Of a stretch of 64,000 bases of DNA, positions 1-9,329 are shown in pieces (the stretch's first letter is position 1; the number at the start of each line of letters is the position of its first letter). The translations under genes were made by a program, and so were the position numbers. Location: contig NZ_QEKI01000004.1 in NCBI RefSeq assembly GCF_003096355.1, forward strand, positions 62,001-126,000, read 5' to 3'. Under the pieces are notes generated by a model that was not told the DNA's origin, did not search any database, and saw nothing but the letters and a program-made list of their open reading frames with translations. Source of the DNA: Pontibacter virosus. Lineage in GTDB: Bacteria > Bacteroidota > Bacteroidia > Cytophagales > Hymenobacteraceae.

Positions 1-3000
1 GGCCGTGGCCCTCACCGTCACCGTGGCAGTGACAGCCGTTGTTCCTGTATTCTTGGCTGTGTAGGCACCTATATTACCTGTACCGCTCGTGCCAAAGCCT
101 ACGTCTGCCGTGGAAGTCCAAGCGTACTCGGCTCCACTCACTGAGCCGCCGAAAGTAATGGACGTGCCAGCATCTGAATTACAGTGCACCCTGTTGGTGA
201 TAGAATTGACTGTTGGCGTTGGGTTTACTGTCACGGTAAAGGTTCTTACGGAGCTTTCACAATCATTAGCCGTAGTAGCCCACACGCTCACGGTTGCAGT
301 CACAGCGGTTGCGCCAGTGTTTTTGGCTGTATAGGCCAAGATATTACCTGTGCCTCCCGTACCGAAGCCTACATCTACTGTAGATGTCCACCTATAAGTA
401 GATCCAGTCACAGAGCTACCGAAATTGATCGCCGTACCAGATTCAGTATTGCAGTGCGTTCTGTTGGCAATGGCATCCACTGTAGGGGTTGGGAAGACTA
501 TCACTGATTTTGTAGCTGTGTTTGTGCAGCCACTGCTATTTGTGTAGGTATAGATAATGGTATACGAACCTGCACCTAACGTTGAGGGATTGAAGGATGT
601 AGCAGTCACGCCGTTCACCGTGAAGCTACCTCCTGTAGGATTGCCTGTAAGTGGAATTGATCCTTGAGCTGTACAATAGCTATCATTCACCGGACTTGTT
701 ATACTTACTACCGGAAGAGCATTAACAGTCAGTGTCGTTTCACTAGTTGCAGATGGAGTACAGCCAGGCGTTTGATCGCTAGCTGCAGTCAGGCGGATTG
801 TTACTGCACCCGTACCAGTTACGGTTACAGTTGGTGACATCGTATTTGCATTGGCTATAGTAGCTGTTGCGCCATTTGTACCACTAACAAATGCCCATGT
901 AGGTGTACCATTACTAATGCTGCCCCCTGTTAAATTGAAGACTGTCTGGTTTCCGGCACCTACACATTGTGCTCCATAGGTTCCTGCGCTTGCTGTAGGT
1001 AATGGATTTACAGTGATAGTGTTGGTAGCTGATCTAGTGCAACCATTTTCACTGTAAGTATAGGTGATGGTATGTGGCCCCACCCCTGCCGCTGCGGGGT
1101 TAAATTGTCCGTTGCTCACACCTGTACCGCTATAAGTACCCCCTGCAGGCATGCCACCTGTTAATGCGAACGCCGTAGCGTTTACACAGACATTGTTAAA
1201 AGCTGCCAATGTGACGACCGGAGTAGGTGTTACTTCAATCGTATTCGTTGCAGTTTTTGTACAGCCATTTTCGGTATAAGAGTAAGTAATGGTATGTACA
1301 CCAACACCCGCAGTAGCTGGATTAAACACACCATTTGTTACACCTGTCCCGCTGTAAGTACCACCTGTCGGAGAGCCACCAGTAAGCGTCAGAGGACCAG
1401 CATCGATACAGCGATCCGCAAAGGCTGCTAGCGTAACAACAGGAACAGCCTTAACTTGTATGGTTTGACTTGCTGAAGCTGAGCAGTTATTACCATCTGT
1501 GTAGGTATATACAATGGTATGGTTCCCTACAGTAAATGATGCAGGATTAAATTCCGTAACTACTACTCCATTTATGGTATAGGTACCACCCGCTGGTAAT
1601 CCCCCTGAAAGTGTAAAGGCTTCTTGGTCCTTACAAACCGGCTCGAAAGCAGCTAGAGTTACCTCAGGTAGCGGGTTCACTTTGACAGCAGTAACTGGTG
1701 ATGTTATGGAGCAACCACTACTGTTGGTTACAGTTACGGAGTAATCTCCGCTTATACTTACTGTAATAACACGTGTGGTCGCGCCAGTGCTCCAGAGATA
1801 GCTGCTTCCTTCACTGGCAGTAAGCGTGATAGAGTTACCAGCGCAGAACTCAGTATCACTACTAGGAGTGATTGTAGCTATTGGAATCGGATTCACAGTA
1901 AGACTAATGCTACTGTTTGCAGGAGCGCAGGAAGCGGCTGGATTGGTAGTCCGAAGATTTATAGTAGAGCTTATTGTGCTTGTTAATACGCCAGAGACTG
2001 TTACCGTAATAGTAGAGGTAGTTATACCTGTTGAAGAATTCAGCACGTCATTTCTGCCACTGATCACGAAACTAGAGTTGCTGGATGTCCAAGCAGCTTC
2101 GCCTCCTGAGAATGTCCCACTAACTGTAAAAGTTGTTACCCCATCAGTGTCCTGACAAACAGTACGTGCACTTTCTGCAGGCGCAGTTATACTAGCAGTT
2201 GGTTGAGGCAGCACAGTAACGGAAATAATATCCGAAGTTTTATCACAGCCTTGTGCGCTAACCACTACATAGTATTCCCCTGTAGCCTCTGCTATGTAGG
2301 TACTACTGTTAGTACCCACCGTTTCATTACCTCTGTACCATTGGTAAGCATAGGCAGTCTGTCCGGAAGGTGCTTTTACTGCATCTAATCTAACAGAACC
2401 TCCCTCACAAAAAGTGGTTGCCCCTGTAACAGAAACAGTAGCGACTGTCAGCTGGTCCACTTTAACAGCGATTGGGCTCGATGTAGCAGAACAACCTGCT
2501 TGAGTAGTAATTCTAACCGTGTAACTACCTGTAACACTAGCTTCATAAGTCTGATCTGTACCAATAACCTGAGAGCCATTGTTTATGAACCACTCATAGC
2601 TATATGTTTGTCCAACAGGTGCTTCTGTAGCTTCAAGCACTACATATTCGCCTTCGCAAAAAGTAGTAGGTCCTGTAGGCACAATAGATGCAACAGGTAG
2701 CGGATTCACCGTTAGCGTTATTTCACTGCTTGCATCATTACAGGAAGCATTGGCGTTGCTAGTGGTAAGTTTAATAGTTGAACTGCCAGTGCCGGTAGCT
2801 ACTACAGTTGCTGTAGCAATACCTGTTGTAGTATTATAGCTGGGATTTTGAATTGAGAAACTCGAATTAGAAGAAGTCCATTGGGCATTGCCATTCGCAA
2901 ACGTGCCGCTTACTGTAAAACTAGTGCTGTTGTTTGCACCAATACACTTAGCTTGATTCCCTCCGCTTACACTTGCCGTTGGCTGCGGAAGCACTGTTAC

Positions 3001-5415
3001 TGTTACTTGGTTTGAAGGAGCACTTACACACCCTCCTACATTGGTTGAGACAACTACTGTGTAATCACCAGTTTCAGTTGCTGTGAAAGTTGCATTGGTT
3101 GCACCTGTACTAGTTATGTTAATTCCATTTTTTCTCCATTGGTAGGTATAGTTGCCTTGTTCAGGAGTAGCAGGAGACACCTGTGCTGATAGCATAACGG
3201 AGCCCCCTACACAGAAAGTAGTTGGAGTGGTGGTAGTGGCAGTAACTGTAGGAGGAGTGATTACTGTTGCGGTAACAGCCGTGCGCGTGGTACTTTCGCA
3301 ACCAGTCTCAGTATTGTAGCTGCTTACATAAAATGTGGTGGTAGCGCTTACATTGGTAGGTGCATAAGTCAAACCTGTAAACAATAGTGTGCCTCCATTG
3401 GCAGCAGAATACCATCTAGCGGAGTTAGCATTTGTACCTTCCGTGGCAGTCATACTGACAGGGCCAGCGCCGCAACGCGCTTCGGGTGTAGACACGGTCG
3501 CTGCACCCGGAATTGGGTTCACAACAGCTGTCACAGCCGTGCGTGTAGCGCTCTCGCAACCTTCCGCGCTTATTGAAGACACGTAATAAGTCGTGGTGAC
3601 ACTAATTGTAGGAGTCGTGTAGGTGCTACTTTCAGCACCCGCTATGGCTGTAGCACCTGTCTCACTTGTATACCATTGGTAGCGTCCTCCCGTGGGTGTC
3701 CCAGAAACTGACAATTGGGTGGTTCCACTACCGCAAATTTCATTTGGTGTATTAGCTAGAGTAGGAGCATTGGGCGTCTGGTTCACCACAACAGCCACAG
3801 GCTTGATATCAAAGCAGCCTTCAGGAGTGGTACCTTTAATATAATAGGTGCCGCTCGTAGAAACCTGATCAGGGTTCAACAGTATCAGGGTTGCTCCTGC
3901 ATCTCGCCAGTAGGTATAGGTCAAGCCACTAGTGCTTCCTGCTGTAACTGTTGCAGCCTGCAGATTCACCGTACTTGGGGTGCAAACTGCCTCCGGGTTT
4001 GTAATTTGTACTGTAGGCACAGGATTGACGGTGGCTATTACAGCAGTTCTCGGGCCTTCACAATCAGCTGCACTTACAGCAGACACATAATAAGTCGTGG
4101 TTTCCGTAACATTTGGGGAATAGGTGGCGCCAGTGGCACCAGTTATGGCGGTACCACCGTTGGCTAAGGTGTACCAACGGTAACTGCCTCCGCTTGGTGT
4201 ACCGGAGGCGGATAATGTTACAGTACCAGCTCCACAGCGGTCATCTGAGGTTGTGCTAGGTGCCAAGGGCACTTCATTGACAGTCGCCGTAACGGCAGTC
4301 CGACTCGTGCTCTCACAGCCAGCAGCACTTACCACGCTTACCCAGTAAGTTGTAGTAGTTGTTAAATTTGGAGAATAGGTGGGTCCTGTAACATTGCTGA
4401 TCGCTGTTCCACCACTAGATACGGTATACCAACGATAGCTTACATTGCTTAGTGGACTGGAGGCAGAAAGTTCCACGATACCGGCACCACAACGACTATT
4501 GGAAGTGGTAGTAGGAGCATCAGGTATCGCATTAATCGTTGCTACAACTTCTGTTCTTGACACACTTTCGCAGCCAGCAGCACTAACTGTGCTGACCCAA
4601 TAAGATGTAGTTGTACTGATACTAGGTGTTGTATAAGTAGCCGCCGTAGCACCGCTTATCACAGTACCTCCAGACGTATACCAGCGGTAACTTCCATCGG
4701 TTGGCGCCCCTGAAGCTGATAACTGTACTATACCTGTACCGCATCGGGAGTTAGATGTTGTTGTAGGGGCAGTGGGAAGTGGGTTAACTGTAACGCTTAA
4801 GGTTGAAGTTGTTCCTAATGTTCCGCATGCATTTCGGGCTGCTACGGTTACTGTACCAGATGAAGCATTGGTGCCAAAGTTTACGGTAATTTGATTAGTC
4901 GTTGCCCCAGACACTATAGTTGCACCACTCGGAACTGTCCAAGAATAGCTTTGTGCACCAGCCACTGCAGCGATGGAATAAATTACACCTTGGCTGCCTT
5001 CACAAACATTAGTTTGACTAGTTGTAATTGAACCTGCATTTGTTCGTGGCGCCACTAATAAGTTTCTACTTGATGAAGTATTGCCTTTGGTTACTCTTAC
5101 TTCATAATTTCCTGCCGTTGCAATAAGAGTGGCAGGAATCTGAGCTGTAATAACTGTATTATTACTACTTACTGTGAAACTTACTGTTGTTCCATTAAAT
5201 GTTACTATTGGGTTTCCATTGAAATCAGAACCATTTATTGTTAATACAAAGTCTCCCTCACCAGCAGTTTTACAGGTAGGGCTTATAGAACTTACCGTCT
5301 GCCCTACCGCCGTCTGCGAGACGAGCATCAGAAACAGCAAAAGCAACCCCACTATCTGAGGTCGCCATTTTATCGAATTTACTTTCGTAATCAATTGTGT
5401 AAAATTCTTTCTCAT
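1..5415 (-). CDS. giant secreted Ig-like-repeat protein (3' end outside window)
   Basis: The frame is open for 1,805 codons from an ATG at 5415 to the left edge, so the C-terminus is missing. The protein starts MRKNFTQLI, followed by a hydrophobic segment and an A-V-G-Q signal-peptidase site near residue 39. Next comes an IPT/TIG-like domain (about residues 40-120), then many 75-100 aa Ig-like modules. One class carries RCGxG near its start, RWYT in the middle and a conserved SAxGCES Cys. A second class has the pattern TLAAF-x-x-V/R-C, LTGG, GGTY and HTITY. Proteins of this build in Bacteroidota are surface adhesins exported by the T9SS and usually end in a CHU_C/type B or type A sorting domain, which would lie beyond the edge. 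Thr, Ser and Val are very abundant. No frameshift was seen. Its function is inferred from architecture only; ligand unknown. Confidence 0.85.
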   Translation of the reverse strand, partial: MRKNFTQLITKVNSIKWRPQIVGLLLLFLMLVSQTAVGQTVSSISPTCKTAGEGDFVLTINGSDFNGNPIVTFNGTTVSFTVSSNNTVITAQIPATLIATAGNYEVRVTKGNTSSSRNLLVAPRTNAGSITTSQTNVCEGSQGVIYSIAAVAGAQSYSWTVPSGATIVSGATTNQITVNFGTNASSGTVTVAARNACGTLGTTSTLSVTVNPLPTAPTTTSNSRCGTGIVQLSASGAPTDGSYRWYTSGGTVISGATAATYTTPSISTTTSYWVSTVSAAGCESVSRTEVVATINAIPDAPTTTSNSRCGAGIVELSASSPLSNVSYRWYTVSSGGTAISNVTGPTYSPNLTTTTTYWVSVVSAAGCESTSRTAVTATVNEVPLAPSTTSDDRCGAGTVTLSASGTPSGGSYRWYTLANGGTAITGATGATYSPNVTETTTYYVSAVSAADCEGPRTAVIATVNPVPTVQITNPEAVCTPSTVNLQAATVTAGSTSGLTYTYWRDAGATLILLNPDQVSTSGTYYIKGTTPEGCFDIKPVAVVVNQTPNAPTLANTPNEICGSGTTQLSVSGTPTGGRYQWYTSETGATAIAGAESSTYTTPTISVTTTYYVSSISAEGCESATRTAVTAVVNPIPGAATVSTPEARCGAGPVSMTATEGTNANSARWYSAANGGTLLFTGLTYAPTNVSATTTFYVSSYNTETGCESTTRTAVTATVITPPTVTATTTTPTTFCVGGSVMLSAQVSPATPEQGNYTYQWRKNGINITSTGATNATFTATETGDYTVVVSTNVGGCVSAPSNQVTVTVLPQPTASVSGGNQAKCIGANNSTSFTVSGTFANGNAQWTSSNSSFSIQNPSYNTTTGIATATVVATGTGSSTIKLTTSNANASCNDASSEITLTVNPLPVASIVPTGPTTFCEGEYVVLEATEAPVGQTYSYEWFINNGSQVIGTDQTYEASVTGSYTVRITTQAGCSATSSPIAVKVDQLTVATVSVTGATTFCEGGSVRLDAVKAPSGQTAYAYQWYRGNETVGTNSSTYIAEATGEYYVVVSAQGCDKTSDIISVTVLPQPTASITAPAESARTVCQDTDGVTTFTVSGTFSGGEAAWTSSNSSFVISGRNDVLNSSTGITTSTITVTVSGVLTSTISSTINLRTTNPAASCAPANSSISLTVNPIPIATITPSSDTEFCAGNSITLTASEGSSYLWSTGATTRVITVSISGDYSVTVTNSSGCSITSPVTAVKVNPLPEVTLAAFEPVCKDQEAFTLSGGLPAGGTYTINGVVVTEFNPASFTVGNHTIVYTYTDGNNCSASASQTIQVKAVPVVTLAAFADRCIDAGPLTLTGGSPTGGTYSGTGVTNGVFNPATAGVGVHTITYSYTENGCTKTATNTIEVTPTPVVTLAAFNNVCVNATAFALTGGMPAGGTYSGTGVSNGQFNPAAAGVGPHTITYTYSENGCTRSATNTITVNPLPTASAGTYGAQCVGAGNQTVFNLTGGSISNGTPTWAFVSGTNGATATIANANTMSPTVTVTGTGAVTIRLTAASDQTPGCTPSATSETTLTVNALPVVSITSPVNDSYCTAQGSIPLTGNPTGGSFTVNGVTATSFNPSTLGAGSYTIIYTYTNSSGCTNTATKSVIVFPTPTVDAIANRTHCNTESGTAINFGSSVTGSTYRWTSTVDVGFGTGGTGNILAYTAKNTGATAVTATVSVWATTANDCESSVRTFTVTVNPTPTVNSITNRVHCNSDAGTSITFGGSVSGAEYAWTSTADVGFGTSGTGNIGAYTAKNTGTTAVTATVTVRATA

Positions 5416-5499
5416 ATACTCAAAGGTTAAGGTGAGCGAAGAGCACGCTATTAGGGTTTCGGTGCTTGTTTTCGGTTACAAAAGACAATAGGGATCATG

Positions 5500-5700
5500 C
5501 GAAGCCTCAAAACGAGCTTCGGAAGGAGGATTAGGCTTCTCTGAAAGAGTTACCTGGTATTAAAAAAGGCTTTTGCTGACCCAGCAGGCGCAGTTAGCCG
5601 GGCTTTGTCATTGTGGTGGGGGGATGAAGGGCACTGATGAGCCAGGTATTACTGACTCGCATAGACCAACTGTTTTGAACAGGCTTGGTCCTGGCAAACT
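5500..5700 (-). promoter_or_regulatory. candidate structured 5' leader of the giant Ig-like gene
   Basis: Read on the minus strand, this leader has an outer stem GCCAGG/CCUGGC (5690-5695 with 5641-5646). It encloses a second stem, ACCAA-gc-CUGUU with AACAG-UUGGU (5678-5689 with 5665-5674). Further down GCCCGGC pairs with GCUGGGU (5597-5603 with 5579-5585). An alternative pairing, GGC/GCC around a GCUG-ggu-CAGC hairpin, runs straight into a six-U run (5562-5567) and would look like an intrinsic terminator. It shares bases with the previous stem, so the two exclude each other. A last hairpin CGAAGC/GCUUCG is at 5500-5521. The pairings are seen in the sequence; a switch function is inferred. I could not assign a known riboswitch class. 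Confidence 0.4.
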
Positions 5701-6125
5701 TTCGGCTAAATTACTCACAGGCTTTACTAGTTAGGGTAGCGTATTTAGCTATGATACCTTTATTAAATGTAAAAGTTTCATACTTAAGGTATAATTATAA
5801 TAAAAATAAATTAAAAAAATTAAAAATTATAATAGTATAGTTTTATAAATTGTACTCTAGTTCACCTCTTGTTAAATATTCTACAACTGAAGGCATTAAT
5901 AAAAAAAGCCCCTGTTAATACAACAAGCCTAAATATGAATACATATATATACCTTAGTACTATTTATAAATTGCACTGCTTTTCCTGGTCTTGACAAGAC
6001 AGACTTATAACCAACTCACTGTTAAAAGTTTATGCAAACTCAGCTAGATGATTGTATCTTGACATAAGCTGCGCTTGTAAGAAGCATTTTCATGCTGTAT
6101 ATTGATAGCTGGCACAAATTACTTT
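5701..6125. other. AT-rich gene-free spacer between divergent genes
   Basis: This stretch separates the minus-strand giant gene from the plus-strand PepSY gene. It is very AT-rich from about 5760 to 6000, with A/T runs, and holds no credible reading frame. Promoters for both directions presumably lie here, but I found no clear TTTG/TAnnTTTG pair. Confidence 0.6.
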
Positions 6126-6929
6126 ATGAAAAGAACGACCCATCTTCGCATCCGCAAAACACACCGCTATCTGGGCCTGATTACAGGTATACAGTTTGTT
6201 ATGTGGACCATCGGCGGTATCTATTTTAGCTTCAGCGACCTCGACGAGATCCACGGCGACCATCAGCGAAAGCCTGGCGGCATGGTTTTAGAAAGCGATG
6301 TGGAGTTAGCATCCCCTACGGCGGTAATGGCACAGCTGCCGGGTGCTGCCATGATTACATCCCTCAAACTGATCGACATCATGGGTACACCGCATTACCA
6401 AATCGCCTACAATGTGCCTGACGAACAGGCTTCACACATGGCTGGCCACGATCATGGACAGGCAGCGACACATACACAGCTTGCTGTTGCAGCCACCGGC
6501 GAATTACGCCCTGCACTAAACGAGCGGGAGGCTATCATGCTCGCCCGCCAAAGCTTTGTGGACTCCGTCGCTGTGGCTAAGGTGGCGTATATCACACAAG
6601 AGAACATGACTGGCCACCACGAATACCGGGGCAGCGCCCTCCCAGCCTGGGCCATTACGATGGAGCATCCGAGCCAGACCACCGTCTATGTAGCCGCCGA
6701 ACAGGGTGTGGTTACGAAGTTCCGAAATGATAAATGGCGCGTGTTCGACTTCCTCTGGATGCTGCATACCATGGACTACCAGGGTCGCGATAACTTCGGG
6801 AACATGCTACTGCGTGTGTTTTCCATCGCAGGCATCGTGACGATCTTGTCTGGTTTTGTCCTTTACTATGCCAGTTCGCAGACGGTACGCCGCATCACCA
6901 GGCCATCCCGCCATCTACTGAAAAAATAA
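6126..6929 (+). CDS. PepSY-associated transmembrane protein
   Basis: The product is 267 aa, starting at the ATG at 6126 (MKRTTHLRIRKTHRYLG); an upstream TTG at 6102 would add eight residues that do not fit the family. An N-terminal transmembrane helix (about residues 18-38, with the W-T-I-G-G-I-Y pattern of PepSY_TM proteins) precedes a periplasmic PepSY-like region. A second helix lies near residues 230-252, after a W-M-L-H-T-M-D-Y motif typical of the family. A His-rich stretch, HMAGHDHGQAATH, near residue 108 could bind metal. Family members occur in iron or copper reduction and uptake, or modulate periplasmic proteases; the exact role here is not shown. The gene is followed by a secreted protein, a barrel and a two-component system on the same strand, which suggests a shared envelope function. 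Confidence 0.8.
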   Translation: MKRTTHLRIRKTHRYLGLITGIQFVMWTIGGIYFSFSDLDEIHGDHQRKPGGMVLESDVELASPTAVMAQLPGAAMITSLKLIDIMGTPHYQIAYNVPDEQASHMAGHDHGQAATHTQLAVAATGELRPALNEREAIMLARQSFVDSVAVAKVAYITQENMTGHHEYRGSALPAWAITMEHPSQTTVYVAAEQGVVTKFRNDKWRVFDFLWMLHTMDYQGRDNFGNMLLRVFSIAGIVTILSGFVLYYASSQTVRRITRPSRHLLKK

Positions 6930-7017
6930 TTTTTAGATAATACGGTTTCTTCATCTTGGCTTCATGTTGCTGTATGAAATTTGAGCCATAGATTCAACCA
7001 TGCTAACAGAAAGATTC

Positions 7018-7593
7018 ATGAAAAATGTATTACTCATAGCAGTCTGTGGATTTTTTGCCACCACTGCATTTGCCCAGACAGAAGAAGCCCAAAAAGAAAC
7101 GCAAGGCGAGACTGTCAGCACTGTATCACAGACCACACCCGGCTCAGTTGAGAAGGGCCAGCTAGTTTCGGAGGTTGCCAAAGCAAAGGTTGTCAACGGC
7201 CAAGAGCAGTCAGCCAAAGCAAAAGCCGAAAAAGGCCAGGAGCAAAAATCCAAGGGTAAGTCTGAAAACACAAGAGAAACTAAGCCTGCTGAGGCAGCTG
7301 CTGCTGTTCCTGGCGCTCATAGCCAGGAAGTGAAGCCGACTGCCCAAACAGAGCAGGAAGTTGCCAAAGGACAGGCAGTAAAAGAAGTGGCTACCAGCAA
7401 AGCCCAGGCAAAGCCAGAAAAAGTAGGAGCTGCCTCTAAGCCCAGGAGCGCCGGCAAACCTGCCACTGTCGGTAGACCAGCAGGTGCCGGGCGTCCAACA
7501 GATGCAGTACGCCCGGCTGGTGCAGGCAGACCAACTGGCGCTGGCAGGCCAACAGGTGTCGGACGTCCTACCGGTGCTGGCAGAGGCCAATAG
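7018..7593 (+). CDS. secreted basic low-complexity protein with GRP repeats
   Basis: The product is 191 aa. I prefer the ATG at 7018, because MKNVLLIAVCGFFATTAFAQ is a clean signal peptide; an in-frame ATG at 7000 adds six residues. After cleavage the first 125 residues are rich in Lys, Glu, Gln and Ala, with recurring AKA, EKGQEQ and QEV words. The last 50 residues are a Pro/Gly/Arg tail built from PTGAGR/PAGAGR hexapeptides. The mature protein has few hydrophobic residues and is probably disordered in the periplasm or outside the cell. I do not recognise a family. It sits between a PepSY protein and an outer-membrane barrel and is closed by a strong terminator. Similar repeat tails may interact with anionic polymers, but that is only a guess. 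Confidence 0.65.
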   Translation: MKNVLLIAVCGFFATTAFAQTEEAQKETQGETVSTVSQTTPGSVEKGQLVSEVAKAKVVNGQEQSAKAKAEKGQEQKSKGKSENTRETKPAEAAAAVPGAHSQEVKPTAQTEQEVAKGQAVKEVATSKAQAKPEKVGAASKPRSAGKPATVGRPAGAGRPTDAVRPAGAGRPTGAGRPTGVGRPTGAGRGQ

Positions 7594-7612
7594 CAATCAA
7601 ACCGCTTTTCAT

Positions 7613-7652
7613 CTTTACCTGTTCCCGACCGGGCACAGGTAAAGATTTTTTA
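7613..7652 (+). terminator. intrinsic terminator
   Basis: Perfect 10-bp arms CTTTACCTGT and ACAGGTAAAG enclose an inner CCCG/CGGG stem and are followed by ATTTTTT. It ends the unit of the GRP-repeat gene, so the barrel gene downstream needs its own promoter or read-through. Confidence 0.9.
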
Positions 7653-7683
7653 GTTTATGCATAGACCTGTTTTCGTCTACACC

Positions 7684-8610
7684 ATGCTGCAACGCATTGT
7701 TTTTCCTGTGAGAGCATTGTGCCTGTCACCTCTGGCGCTGCTGTTCATCTCATTTGCCACCTGGGCCAAACCGGTTGCAAGCGGTTTGGCCATTTCTGAC
7801 ACTACTGCCGCCACAGCAGATTCAGCTGTTGTGCAAAAAAACAAACTGGTACTTACTGCCACCTTAGGCAATCGCATGTCTTTTCTGGGCAGAACCAGCG
7901 CCGCCAAAACTCCCTTTGTTTTTACAGACCTCACCTATAAAACCAAACAAGGGCTATGGCTTGCGGCGGCTACTTACCAGGTATTCGGCTCTGGCAGCAC
8001 CATCGACCAGGCAGAGTTGGCAGCTGGGGTTGACTTTACAGTTGCCAAAAAAGTCACAAACTCCCTGAACTACACCAAGTTCTTCTTCGCCTCTGACAGT
8101 GTACTGGTAAATGCCTCTACCTCCAACATGCTGAGCGCCAGCAGCTCCCTAGACTGGCAGTACGTTTACTCCTCCCTAACTTATGGGTATATTTTTGGGC
8201 AGTCCAACGACCATCTCCTGATATTATCGAATTCCCGTTGCATGCCCCTGACTGCACTGCTTCCGTCTATCAAGGGCTTGTATATAGAGCCGAAAGTCAG
8301 TATAGCGGCAGGAACACAGCATTTTGCCACCACTTATAGTCAGACAGTAAACAACCCGGTTAAAGGAGGCGCAGGCCCCGGGAAGAAGCCTCCCATCGGG
8401 GGAGGCGGCACTACGACCAAGACGACAACTACAACCAGCAGCACAGGCCTGCAGATTATGAACTACGAATTCAATCTGGCATTGCTATACCTGCGGGGCA
8501 GGTTCACTTTTGAGCCTTATGCTCGGTATGCGGTTCCCGTGAACCTCCTGCCTGATGATACATCAAAAGCAAGCCCTTTTTTTGGCTCTCACCTTTACTA
8601 CACGTTCTAA
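7684..8610 (+). CDS. predicted outer-membrane beta-barrel protein
   Basis: The product is 308 aa if started at the ATG at 7684 (MLQRIVFPV). An in-frame ATG at 7657 lies only five bases after the terminator's U-run and adds nine residues. A signal peptide ends near ATWA. The mature part has alternating amphipathic strands, for example LVLTATLGNRMSF, GLWLAAATYQVF and YVYSSLTYGYIF, and ends SHLYYTF with a terminal Phe, as outer-membrane barrels do. About residues 225-262 form a striking Gly/Pro/Thr loop (GPGKKPPIGGGG followed by a Thr run), probably surface exposed. It is not a family I can name. It lies 32 bp before the response regulator and is likely co-transcribed with it, so it may be a sensor accessory or a regulated porin-like protein. 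Confidence 0.65.
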   Translation: MLQRIVFPVRALCLSPLALLFISFATWAKPVASGLAISDTTAATADSAVVQKNKLVLTATLGNRMSFLGRTSAAKTPFVFTDLTYKTKQGLWLAAATYQVFGSGSTIDQAELAAGVDFTVAKKVTNSLNYTKFFFASDSVLVNASTSNMLSASSSLDWQYVYSSLTYGYIFGQSNDHLLILSNSRCMPLTALLPSIKGLYIEPKVSIAAGTQHFATTYSQTVNNPVKGGAGPGKKPPIGGGGTTTKTTTTTSSTGLQIMNYEFNLALLYLRGRFTFEPYARYAVPVNLLPDDTSKASPFFGSHLYYTF

Positions 8611-8642
8611 TAACATAACTTGTAGGATAACTCAGCATTCCC

Positions 8643-9320
8643 ATGAATATACTTGTAGTTGAAGATGAATTGAGTCTGGCTGAAGAACTGAGGCACTTCC
8701 TGGAGAAGGAGCACTACTTATGCGAAGTGGCCAACACGGGTAGCGATGCTTCTGAGAAGATGGCCGTCACACCCTACGACTTTATCCTGCTGGACCTGGG
8801 TTTGCCCGATTATGATGGGCTCGATCTGTTGCAAGAGGCCAGGCAGGATTTAAATGCTGATGCAAGCGTGATCATACTAAGTGCCAGAGGTGCGGTGGAA
8901 GATCGTGTGAACGGTCTGAACCTGGGTGCAGATGATTACCTGCCAAAGCCCTTTTCACTGCTGGAACTGCACTCCCGCATGCAAGCCATCATACGGCGAA
9001 AGTTTGGGGTGAGAAGTCAGGTGGTGCCCTTGCACGACTTTGAAGTGGACATCCAAAACAGGGAGGTCCGACACAAGGGGCAGGTGGTGTCCCTCACGAA
9101 AAAGGAGTTTGACCTGCTTACCTATCTGCTGCTCCACAAGAACAGGGTGCTTACCCGTTTGCAGCTCAGTGAGCACATTTGGGGCAACATACTCGAAGAT
9201 GACTACGACTCCAATTATATAGACGTGCATATCAAGAACATCCGAAAAAAACTGGCTGCGCATAAGCTTACCGACTGGCTGGAGACAGTGCGCGGTGTTG
9301 GGTACCGTATAAGCCTCTAA
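8643..9320 (+). CDS. OmpR/PhoB-family response regulator
   Basis: The product is 225 aa, the usual length for the family. The receiver domain (residues 1-120) shows the acidic pair E7-D8, phospho-acceptor D51 in LLDLGLPD, switch residue S80 and K102 in YLPKPFS. The winged-helix DNA-binding domain (about 128-225) has LTKKEFDLLTYLL, the recognition-helix region YDSNYIDVHIKNIRKKL and the terminal RGVGYRI. The next gene, nine bases downstream, encodes the sensor kinase, so the two form a two-component pair. The pair is QseB/PhoP-like in layout. The target genes probably include the neighbouring envelope genes; that is inference from position. Confidence 0.95.
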   Translation: MNILVVEDELSLAEELRHFLEKEHYLCEVANTGSDASEKMAVTPYDFILLDLGLPDYDGLDLLQEARQDLNADASVIILSARGAVEDRVNGLNLGADDYLPKPFSLLELHSRMQAIIRRKFGVRSQVVPLHDFEVDIQNREVRHKGQVVSLTKKEFDLLTYLLLHKNRVLTRLQLSEHIWGNILEDDYDSNYIDVHIKNIRKKLAAHKLTDWLETVRGVGYRISL

Positions 9321-9329
9321 TTCAGCATA

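Noticed and set aside
5500-5700. Cobalamin or c-di-GMP-I riboswitch as identity of the leader
   Set aside because: Only a fragment resembles the B12 box; the remaining conserved cores of both classes are absent.
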